In this document: one piece after another, positions 7,040-12,012 of the stretch
Position numbering within the stretch: position 1 is the stretch's first letter
How the letters are laid out: each line of letters opens with the position of its first letter
NCBI GenBank assembly: GCA_031275595.1
Contig: JAISOO010000013.1
Location: 1-12,012 of the forward strand
Direction of reading: 5' to 3'
DNA from: Spirochaetaceae bacterium
GTDB lineage: Bacteria; Spirochaetota; Spirochaetia; Treponematales; Breznakiellaceae
Length of the DNA stretch: 12,012 nt
The notes under the pieces: generated by a model
Seen by the model: the letters and a program-made list of their open reading frames with translations, nothing else
The model's database searches: none
What the model was told of the DNA's origin: nothing
Program-made: the position numbers and the translations under genes

Positions 7040-8596
7040 TCAAAGGGTCAATTTATCTTTCCATAAAAAATTTTTTATGTTCCTGATTTTTTGGTCCCCC
7101 AGGAGTATTTTAACCGCCCTTTTGGCCTCGTCATCGGACCAGGATAAGGCGGTTTGGGAGAGAATCTCGGCGGCTTCGGCAAGATTGTACCGCCGGGAGT
7201 TTTTGCGGAAAAAGTCCAAAAGAGCCCTTTCTTCCCGGAGGCCCTCCCGGGCCCTGCCTTCGCAGACATCGCAACAGGCCGATTCCGGGCTTTCACCTCC
7301 CCCTTCATAATTAAGCAGTTCCAGGAGGGCCTGCCTCCTGCAGGAACCGGTGTTTTTGGCATAGGCCATAAGGTCCAAGAGCCGGGCCCGGTCCGCTTGG
7401 GTTTTGGCCCTGCTGAGGGCCGATTCGTCATCGGGCCCCCAGAGCAGGATCGCCTGGGACAGGAGTCCGTCCCGGCCGTCCCGGCCCGATTCCTGGAGGT
7501 AGGCCTCCACCGAGGGGGGACAGTCCCGGTGTATCACGGTCCGTATATTGGCCTTATCCACCCCCATGCCGTAGGCGCAGGTTGAAACTAATATCCCCCG
7601 GGGGCTGTTAAAAAACCAATTTTCGGTTTCGTTTTTTTCTTCCCGGTTTAGGCCTGCATGGTAAAACCGAATTTCGGGATCCGCTAACTCGTTCCGCAGG
7701 TAACGGGCCAGGTTTTGCGTACCCGGCCGGGACGAGCAGAATACAATGGCGGGCCGTTCATTTTTTCTAATCAGGTCCCGTACCGTTGGATTCCGGAGCA
7801 TACAACCTAGGGCGGCGTACCGTATATTACTCCGATCCGGGTTGCCAACGATTCGGTGCGCCCCGGCTCCTCCAAAAACATAGGTTCCTATCTTTTCCAG
7901 CACCGGCGCCGAGGCGGTAGCGGTAAAGGCCGTAATCAGGGGCAGGGTGTCCTCCGGCGCCGTCCCCCTGACGGCCGCTATAATTTCCCCAATCCGCAGA
8001 TAGCTGGGCCTGAACCGCTCTCCCCATTCGCTGACGCAGTGGGCTTCATCGATCACCACATGGATGATCTTAAGCGCCTTGAGTTTTCCGGTTACCTGGG
8101 GGCTTAGCAAGACCTCGGGATTGGCGATGATAAACCGGCCCTTGCCGGAGCCAATTTTGTCCCAGATTTCCTGCCGTTCCCCGGCGCTCTGGCCTCCCCG
8201 GAGCAGTACCGGTTCAAAGCCCCGCTCTTTTAACCGTCGTTCCTGATCCGCCATCAGAGACAGGATGGGATAAATCACCAGGGTGGGGCCTTCCAGCAGC
8301 ATGGCGGGTAATTGAAAACAGAGGGATTTTCCCGCCCCGGTGGGGAGGATCACGATCTGCCTTCCCAGGCTGCCCCGATCCTCCGGCTCGGGACCTTCCG
8401 GGCCTTCCCCGTTGTCCCCCTCCTCCTCGGCGGACCTTGGTTCGGCCTCCCCGAATTCCTCCTGTTTCGGCCAACGGATCTTCATCCCCGCCGCCTCCGC
8501 CGCTTCCAGGACATTCGTGATCACCAGCCGCTGATAGGGAAAAAGATACGAAAGGTTAAAAAGCCGCTTCACCGCGTTTCCCAGTGGATCGTCCAT
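7040..8596 (-). CDS. recQ: RecQ-like ATP-dependent DNA helicase lacking an HRDC domain
   Basis: A 518-residue superfamily 2 3'-5' DNA helicase of the RecQ type. Motif 0 is FPYQ (Gln22); Walker A LPTGAGKS (Lys90); motif II DEAH (183-186); aromatic-rich loop CVSEWGERFRPSY; motif III TAFTATA (222-228); motif IV IVFCSSR; motif V TCAYGMGVDK; motif VI QESGRDGRDG (368-377). A Zn-binding site in the RecQ-C-terminal region is suggested by Cys419, Cys441/442 and Cys445. The rest is a short winged-helix-like tail with no HRDC domain, so it is a compact RecQ. An acidic, Gly/Pro/Glu-rich stretch at ~43-78 separates motif 0 from Walker A, where typical RecQ proteins have only a short linker. The start has a strong GGAGGT 4 bases upstream, inside a palindrome. 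Roles in recombination repair or replication restart are inferred from the family. No operon partner: the next gene on this strand is 124 bases upstream. Confidence 0.9.
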   Translation of the reverse strand: MDDPLGNAVKRLFNLSYLFPYQRLVITNVLEAAEAAGMKIRWPKQEEFGEAEPRSAEEEGDNGEGPEGPEPEDRGSLGRQIVILPTGAGKSLCFQLPAMLLEGPTLVIYPILSLMADQERRLKERGFEPVLLRGGQSAGERQEIWDKIGSGKGRFIIANPEVLLSPQVTGKLKALKIIHVVIDEAHCVSEWGERFRPSYLRIGEIIAAVRGTAPEDTLPLITAFTATASAPVLEKIGTYVFGGAGAHRIVGNPDRSNIRYAALGCMLRNPTVRDLIRKNERPAIVFCSSRPGTQNLARYLRNELADPEIRFYHAGLNREEKNETENWFFNSPRGILVSTCAYGMGVDKANIRTVIHRDCPPSVEAYLQESGRDGRDGLLSQAILLWGPDDESALSRAKTQADRARLLDLMAYAKNTGSCRRQALLELLNYEGGGESPESACCDVCEGRAREGLREERALLDFFRKNSRRYNLAEAAEILSQTALSWSDDEAKRAVKILLGDQKIRNIKNFLWKDKLTL

Positions 8597-8618
8597 ATAT
8601 ACCTCCGGGTATATATGG
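8593..8618 (-). promoter_or_regulatory. Palindrome enclosing the Shine-Dalgarno and start codon of the helicase gene
   Basis: CCATATATACC and GGTATATATGG are perfect 11-base arms around a 4-base centre. In the minus-strand transcript the centre plus the 3' arm contain GGAGGT, and the AUG lies at the end of the 3' arm, so the folded RNA would hide both from the ribosome. It could be a thermosensor-like or protein-controlled translational switch, or a DNA operator just downstream of the promoter. The pairing is certain; the role is inferred. Confidence 0.6.
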
Positions 8619-8670
8619 CGCGGAATGGCGGTTTTGCTTTAGGCCGCCGCAAAAAATTTCATTATCCTGA

Positions 8671-8716
8671 GCCTTTCCCAAAACCCGGTTGGTTTTACTG
8701 AAGTTTTGGAACAGCC
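8671..8716 (+). repeat. Internally deleted copy of the composite hairpin repeat
   Basis: The left half matches the outer hairpin type with tip AACCCGGTTGGTT (CCTTTCCCAAAACC then CGGTTGGTTTT). It is joined directly to the right half of the ACTGAAGT type (ACTGAAGTTTTGGAACAGCC), with the conserved CTC after it. The middle hairpin and both inner arms are missing. The two outer arms still pair (TTCC-CAAAAC with GTTTTG-GAA, one bulged C). It lies between the ArsR stop and the helicase start, and could act as a weak terminator for the GH2-ArsR transcript. Confidence 0.65.
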
Positions 8717-8720
8717 TCGT

Positions 8721-9656
8721 TTATCGTTCCAATTTCACGGCCATCGCGATGTTTTGGCGGTAATTGCCGAAGTGTTCCCCAAAAAGGTTGATCCCCCCGG
8801 GATATTCGCTGTCTTTTTTTACCCCGATCTTGAATGAGATATATTCGCCTTCAAAAATCCGGAGCTCTTCCATGGTTAAATCCGACGACTTCCTTCCGTC
8901 GCCGAAACAACCCTGGGCGGAGATTTCCAGGCGGTGGAGTTCCCCGTACTGGGTGGAAGTGTCCGGCCACCAGTCGGGGTTGTATATACCCCGCTTGCCG
9001 CCGTAATCCCCGGCGCTGCGGAAGGTGAATACCTCCTCGTGGTTTATCCAGACCGTAATATCGCTGGGCCAGTCGTTATGGTAGCCCGGGGCTTCGGAAC
9101 AGGCCTCAAAAGAAAAAGACAGCTCCAGGAGCTTTTCGGATTTTATAAAATGGTTGGAAAACCGGTATTCCAGAAATCCGGTGGTAAACCAGATAAGCTG
9201 GGCATGGATACGGTTCGGATTGTAAAAGGCGTTTTCCGAATCCTCAAGCCCGATAAAAGCCCGCCTTCCCGCGATCCCGCAGGGCTTGGTTACGGCACAG
9301 TCAAAATAATTTCCCAGGGGCATATTATACCCCACGTCCCTGGTGGGTTTCGTGCTTTTTTCCCGGTGAACCAGGTTGAGGTACACATCCTCCGCTAAAA
9401 TGGCGCATATTTTTTGCGCCCCCCGGAGTCCCGGTTTTTCCTGGGTAAAGATCAACCCCGCCTCTTCCAGCACCCGGACATGGAGAGCCGCCGACGAGAG
9501 GGGAAGCCGGAATTGCTCGGCGAGCTCGCTGATATTCAGCCCGGATCTTTCCACCAGGGTGTACAGCATCTTAAGCCGTACCGGGGATGCGAGGGCCTTT
9601 AAAACCGCCGCTGATTTTTCAGGCTGATACAGATCCAGGTTGATACGATTTTTCAT
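8721..9656 (-). CDS. ArsR-family regulator with long C-terminal sensing domain
   Basis: A 311-residue regulator. Residues ~15-95 are an ArsR-type winged helix: ALASPVRLKMLYTLVE, the helix-turn-helix ISELAEQFRLPLSSAALHVRVLEEAGLI, then a wing. The thiol metal box in helix alpha3 (ELCVCDL in classic ArsR) is absent, so it is not a metal sensor of that kind. Residues ~120-311 are a beta-rich domain with aromatic clusters and many Gly turns: FEACSEAPGYHNDWPSDITVWIN, SAGDYGGKRGIYNPDWWP, STQYGEL, GGINLFGEHFGNYRQ. From memory, this arrangement recurs in regulators beside glycoside hydrolase genes in Firmicutes and spirochaetes, which suggests a jelly-roll sugar-binding domain. The gene starts 9 bases after the GH2 stop, so the two are co-transcribed and probably autoregulated by a sugar released by the GH2 enzyme. 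The exact ligand is unknown. Confidence 0.82.
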   Translation of the reverse strand: MKNRINLDLYQPEKSAAVLKALASPVRLKMLYTLVERSGLNISELAEQFRLPLSSAALHVRVLEEAGLIFTQEKPGLRGAQKICAILAEDVYLNLVHREKSTKPTRDVGYNMPLGNYFDCAVTKPCGIAGRRAFIGLEDSENAFYNPNRIHAQLIWFTTGFLEYRFSNHFIKSEKLLELSFSFEACSEAPGYHNDWPSDITVWINHEEVFTFRSAGDYGGKRGIYNPDWWPDTSTQYGELHRLEISAQGCFGDGRKSSDLTMEELRIFEGEYISFKIGVKKDSEYPGGINLFGEHFGNYRQNIAMAVKLER

Positions 9657-9665
9657 CCACCGCCA

Positions 9666-11459
9666 TTACCGGCTCATCCGATACAGGGTACTCACGGGCC
9701 GCTGGTTTATCTCCTTAAGAATATTCGGATCCACTTTAAAATTCCTGTCCATATCCATCAGGCCGTTTATCTCCTGTTGGACATCGGTAACCTGAGTATA
9801 ACAATATCCGCAGATCCGGTCAATCTTTTTGATTGCCGTGGTAATGGCGTCGAAACGTTTAATAAATTCTTCCCCGCTGCTTACCTTGTTTCCATACCCC
9901 CAGCCTTCGTCGTTGTTAAAAGCAATACCCCCGAATTCGCTGATGATAACCGGCTGTCCCCGGTACCCGTAACCCTGGGCAAAGGCCGATTTAAACCGGT
10001 TGTGGTATATCAGATTATCAAGGACGGCATCCAGATCGGCATACCGGTCGAAGAAATTCTCCCCCCTTTCCTCATAATCGTGGAGGGTGATGATATCCGA
10101 AACCGTATGCTCCCACCCATCATTGGTGATCACCGGACGATAGGGATCATAGGCCTTGGTCAGGTAGTATATGGCTTCGGTAAAATGCTGCTGGGCGGTA
10201 TCGATCTTGATTGCCGGAATTCCCCAGGATTCGTTAAAGGGGACCCAGGTGATGATCGAGGGATGGTTGTAATTTTGCCGGACAATTTCCATCCATTCCC
10301 GGGTAAAATTGCTTACCGCCCTGTCATCGTATTCGTAGGCGGCGGCCATCTCGCTCCATACCAGGAGGCCCTTCACGTCCGCCCAGTAGAGGAAGCGCTC
10401 GTCCTCAATTTTCTGATGTTTCCGCACCCCATTGTATCCCGCCGCCAAAACTTTGTCGATGTCGGTGATGAGGGCTTCCTCGTCCGGCGGGGTAAGATGG
10501 CTCTCCTTCCAGTAGCCCTGATCCAGGATAAGCCGCTGGTACAGGGGGGCCCCGTTGAAGAGTATGGTGGAACCGTCGATCCGGATCTCCCGCATACCAA
10601 AATAGGACAGAACCTCGTCCAGGGTATTCCCCTCTTTACGAAGACGGAAACTGATGTCGTAGAGATGGGGATGTTCCGGTTCCCACCGGAAGAACCCCCA
10701 TTCGGTGATGCCGGTATTAACCAGATCCACGGTCATTTCCAGGTGTTTTTTGGTTACCGGGATAACCAGGCTGGTAATGGGGGTCCCCTGAAAACTGACG
10801 TCCGCTTCCAATAAACGCGGGGCTGATCCGGAACACGGGGAGGAGACCTCCGCCTCTATTTTCAATTTACCCTCGGAAAAAAGCGGAGTCATCTTAACCG
10901 AACAAATATGCTCAAGGGGAACGTATTCCAACCAGAGGGTTTTCCAAATCCCCGTGGTTTGAATATACCAGCAGCCGAAATTTTCACCCTGCCAGCGTTG
11001 TTTACCCCGGGGCTGGGTAGTATCAAAAGAATCCTCCACCCGCAGGGTAATATCGTTTTGCCCGTCCCTGACGAAATGGGTAATGTCGAAAGAAAACCGG
11101 GCGTAGGCCCCGTCATGGGCTCCGGCAAAAATGCCGTTGACCCAGAGTTCTGTATGGTAATCGCTTCCCTCAAAATGGAGGATGACGCTCTTGCCGGGAT
11201 GCTTGCTTTTTTCAACCGGAACATGACGGTGATACCAGACCGCCTCGTGCCTGGCCGTATCCCCGATGCCGCTTTGAGGGGTTTCATAGGTAAAGGGGAC
11301 TATTATTTTTCGGGCCCCGGGAAAAGAGCGGAACCATTCCCCTTCCATCCCTTCCTTCCGGTCGTCAAAGGCAAAATCCCAGGAACCGTTCAGGCAGTTC
11401 CAGGAGTCCGGCTCCCTGACAAATTGCGGACGGGGATAACCGCCCTGGTAGCTTTTCAT
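9666..11459 (-). CDS. Glycoside hydrolase family 2 (beta-galactosidase/beta-glucuronidase-like)
   Basis: A 597-residue retaining exo-glycosidase with the three-domain GH2 layout. The N-terminal sugar-binding jelly roll spans ~1-180 (LNGSWDFAFDD, YHTELWVNGIFAGAHDGAYARFSFDIT), a beta-sandwich follows to ~300, and a TIM barrel runs to the end. The acid/base is Glu410 in WVPFNESWG and the nucleophile Glu508 in VIISEFGG. GYNGVRKHQKIEDERFLYWAD is the conserved barrel strand before the active site. There is no signal peptide, so it acts in the cytoplasm on imported oligosaccharides. It lacks LacZ domains 4-5 and has beta-glucuronidase-like length. Substrate (beta-galactoside, -glucuronide or -mannoside) is not determinable. 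The start is supported by AAGAGGT 6-7 bases upstream. First gene of an operon with the ArsR-like regulator. Confidence 0.88.
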   Translation of the reverse strand: MKSYQGGYPRPQFVREPDSWNCLNGSWDFAFDDRKEGMEGEWFRSFPGARKIIVPFTYETPQSGIGDTARHEAVWYHRHVPVEKSKHPGKSVILHFEGSDYHTELWVNGIFAGAHDGAYARFSFDITHFVRDGQNDITLRVEDSFDTTQPRGKQRWQGENFGCWYIQTTGIWKTLWLEYVPLEHICSVKMTPLFSEGKLKIEAEVSSPCSGSAPRLLEADVSFQGTPITSLVIPVTKKHLEMTVDLVNTGITEWGFFRWEPEHPHLYDISFRLRKEGNTLDEVLSYFGMREIRIDGSTILFNGAPLYQRLILDQGYWKESHLTPPDEEALITDIDKVLAAGYNGVRKHQKIEDERFLYWADVKGLLVWSEMAAAYEYDDRAVSNFTREWMEIVRQNYNHPSIITWVPFNESWGIPAIKIDTAQQHFTEAIYYLTKAYDPYRPVITNDGWEHTVSDIITLHDYEERGENFFDRYADLDAVLDNLIYHNRFKSAFAQGYGYRGQPVIISEFGGIAFNNDEGWGYGNKVSSGEEFIKRFDAITTAIKKIDRICGYCYTQVTDVQQEINGLMDMDRNFKVDPNILKEINQRPVSTLYRMSR

Positions 11460-11474
11460 ACGTGTACCTCTTGG

Positions 11475-11503
11475 ATTATAGATCTCATATGAGCATTTCC
11501 CAA
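11475..11503 (-). promoter_or_regulatory. Proximal promoter of the GH2 operon
   Basis: On the minus strand TTGGGA (4 of 6) and a perfect TATAAT are 17 bases apart. The -35 falls inside the first hairpin of the repeat at 11491-11605. The spacer contains the perfect palindrome CTCATATGAG (11484-11493), a possible operator. The predicted start coincides with the Shine-Dalgarno of the GH2 gene. Confidence 0.5.
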
Positions 11504-11605
11504 AACCCGGTTGGTTTTAGGAAATGCTCTTGAAAAAGCGGTCTACACCCGCTTTTTCCCATAAATCTCAGGTTGCTTTCCCAAAAACTGAAGTTTTTGG
11601 AAAGC
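11491..11605 (+). repeat. Three-hairpin composite intergenic repeat, copy 2
   Basis: Hairpin 1 (11491-11529) has arms GAGCATTTCC/GGAAATGCTC and tip AACCCGGTTGGTT. Hairpin 2 (11532-11558) is GAAAAAGCGG/CCGCTTTTTC with a 7-base loop. Hairpin 3 (11575-11605) is GCTTTCC/GGAAAGC with tip AACTGAAGTT. The gaps are 2 and 16 bases, against 2 and 15 in the oppositely oriented copy at 4119-4221. A 7-base direct repeat CTCATAT stands at 11484-11490 and 11606-11612, flanking the three hairpins; it might be a target duplication, though part of it overlaps the conserved CTC edge. Confidence 0.8.
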
Positions 11606-11618
11606 CTCATATATAAGC

Positions 11619-11650
11619 GGTTTTCCCCAAACTGAAGTTTTTGGAAAACC
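11619..11650 (+). repeat. Extra hairpin of the ACTGAAGT type
   Basis: GGTTTTCC pairs with GGAAAACC around CCAAACTGAAGTTTTT. It has the same tip and the same following CTC as hairpin 3 of the adjacent composite, but different arm sequence. It may be the remnant of a second composite copy. Confidence 0.65.
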
Positions 11651-11669
11651 TCCATACATACTCCGTTAT

Positions 11670-11685
11670 TGAGGCCGCGGCCTCA
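11670..11685. repeat. Perfect 16-base GC-rich palindrome
   Basis: TGAGGCCGCGGCCTCA is its own reverse complement. It lies in the predicted GH2 leader between the distal and proximal promoters. There is no U tract on the minus-strand side, so it is not a clear terminator of the leader. Candidate protein-binding site or RNA stem. Confidence 0.6.
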
Positions 11686-11704
11686 TGTTATTTTCCCCCC
11701 GGGG

Positions 11705-11756
11705 CTGTCCCAAACTTCGTCGACGGTGCGCTGGCGCGCAGGGCTTTAAGAAAGCC
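11705..11756. repeat. Cluster of small palindromes, possibly a broken repeat copy
   Basis: GCTGTCCCAAACTTC resembles half of an ACTTCAGT-type hairpin, then breaks off. It is followed by the palindrome CGTCGACG, the near-palindrome TGCGCTGGCGCGCA, and the hairpin GGCTTT/AAAGCC (11742-11756). No coding function is evident. Confidence 0.35.
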
Positions 11757-11786
11757 GCTTAATACATAAAAACTGTAATTATATCG

Positions 11787-11802
11787 ATATTATATATAAT
11801 AT
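11787..11802. promoter_or_regulatory. Perfect AT palindrome over the distal -10 box (candidate operator)
   Basis: ATATTATATATAATAT is a perfect 16-base palindrome covering the TATAAT of the distal minus-strand promoter. ArsR-type proteins bind AT-rich dyads over promoters, so the adjacent regulator is an obvious candidate, but simple AT-richness could also produce this. Confidence 0.4.
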
Positions 11803-11817
11803 TTGTAGCTATGTCAA
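11789..11817 (-). promoter_or_regulatory. Distal promoter of the GH2 operon, perfect sigma70 consensus
   Basis: On the minus strand TTGACA (11812-11817) and TATAAT (11789-11794) are both perfect matches with exactly 17 bases between them. The transcript would start near 11782 and carry a leader of about 320 bases to the GH2 start. That leader runs through the palindromes and all the hairpins at 11491-11650. Confidence 0.7.
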
Positions 11818-11836
11818 GAAAAAATACAAAAAACCC

Positions 11837-11866
11837 TTGACAATCTCCGGTTTATCATGGTAATCT
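11837..11866 (+). promoter_or_regulatory. Divergent plus-strand promoter
   Basis: A perfect TTGACA (11837-11842) is followed after 18 bases by TAATCT (11861-11866), preceded by the extended -10 dinucleotide in TGG. Its -35 is 19 bases from the -35 of the opposing promoter. It would drive a gene starting at or beyond the right window edge. Confidence 0.5.
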
Positions 11867-11884
11867 ACAAAAAGCAGGAGACAA

Positions 11885-11905
11885 TACTACATAATAATTG
11901 TAGTA
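11885..11905. promoter_or_regulatory. Inverted repeat downstream of the plus-strand promoter (candidate operator)
   Basis: TACTACA and TGTAGTA are perfect 7-base arms around a 7-base AT centre, just downstream of the expected transcription start. Related TTGTAG/CTACAA hexamers occur at 11804-11809 and 11865-11870, beside each of the two promoters. The three may be half-sites for a shared regulator. Confidence 0.4.
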
Positions 11906-11910
11906 ATCGG

Positions 11911-12012
11911 ATGTATATTATGAAGTTTATGATGTTTCCATTATCCCCCTTAACCGCTCCTGATCCGGGGCTACCGATGCCCAGCCGCGTTTTGCGCTTG
12001 CTTGGGGGGGGG
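11911..12012 (+). CDS. Possible 5' end of a gene continuing past the window (doubtful)
   Basis: An ATG at 11911 (others in frame at 11920, 11929 and 11932) opens a frame that stays open for 34 codons to the edge and reads into a run of glycine codons made by the G tract. It lies downstream of the divergent promoter and where AT-rich DNA turns GC-rich. There is no good Shine-Dalgarno before it; AGGAG at 11876-11880 is about 30 bases away. The opposite strand also has an open frame here, ending with a stop at 11927-11929 and reading KRGWASVAPDQERLRG near its end, which looks more protein-like. Strand and identity are unresolved. Confidence 0.2.
   Translation, partial: MYIMKFMMFPLSPLTAPDPGLPMPSRVLRLLGGG

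Noticed and set aside
8721..9656. Arsenic or other metal resistance suggested by an ArsR-type regulator.
   Set aside because: No metal-binding cysteine box in the recognition region and no arsenic or metal transport gene nearby; the neighbour is a glycosidase.
9777..10814. Long plus-strand open frame (345 codons) opposite the GH2 gene.
   Set aside because: The minus-strand frame carries complete GH2 catalytic motifs; the plus-strand translation has no domain features.
11543..11659. Minus-strand 38-residue open frame (start MYGGFPKTSV) running through the hairpins in the GH2 leader, considered as a leader peptide.
   Set aside because: It is made almost entirely of repeat-hairpin sequence, and its openness follows from the repeat's composition; no supporting ribosome-binding site at a good distance.

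Overview
The window looks like chromosomal DNA of a free-living or gut-associated spirochaete, most likely a termite-gut-type treponeme. This rests on impression: moderate-to-high GC coding DNA rich in CGG, CCG and GGG codons, AT-rich intergenic gaps, a 2-hydroxyacyl-CoA-dehydratase-activase giant protein, a carbohydrate-driven gene set, and intergenic DNA full of small hairpin repeats. No rRNA, tRNA, CRISPR array, transposase or phage gene was seen.

Left part (2-3958, plus strand): the C-terminal half of a giant acyl-CoA dehydratase activase-like protein, a patatin-like phospholipase five bases downstream, and a serine O-acetyltransferase (cysE). They are tightly spaced and probably co-transcribed. 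A 411-base gap follows, holding a three-hairpin repeat and a candidate promoter.

Middle part (4370-7027, plus strand): a GT4-type glycosyltransferase overlaps a HAD-family hydrolase by 8 bases. The pair looks like a sugar-transfer/dephosphorylation two-step. A small single-pass membrane protein follows and ends only 12 bases from the convergent RecQ-like helicase gene.

Right part (7040-11459, minus strand): a RecQ-like helicase without an HRDC domain, whose Shine-Dalgarno and start codon lie inside a perfect palindrome. Then comes a GH2 glycosidase gene followed after 9 bases by an ArsR-type regulator with a long, probably ligand-sensing C-terminal domain. GH2 and ArsR form an operon: the regulator probably senses a sugar linked to the glycosidase and acts on the promoter region upstream.

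The last 550 bases (11460-12012) are regulatory. They hold two minus-strand promoters for the GH2 operon (one matching the sigma70 consensus perfectly), a back-to-back plus-strand promoter, several palindromes, and more of the hairpin repeats. A G tract runs into the window edge.

The most notable thing is a composite intergenic repeat seen twice in full, in opposite orientations, and once as an internally deleted copy. It is three hairpins in fixed order and spacing. The tips of the two outer hairpins are conserved, while their arms differ in sequence between copies but stay complementary.
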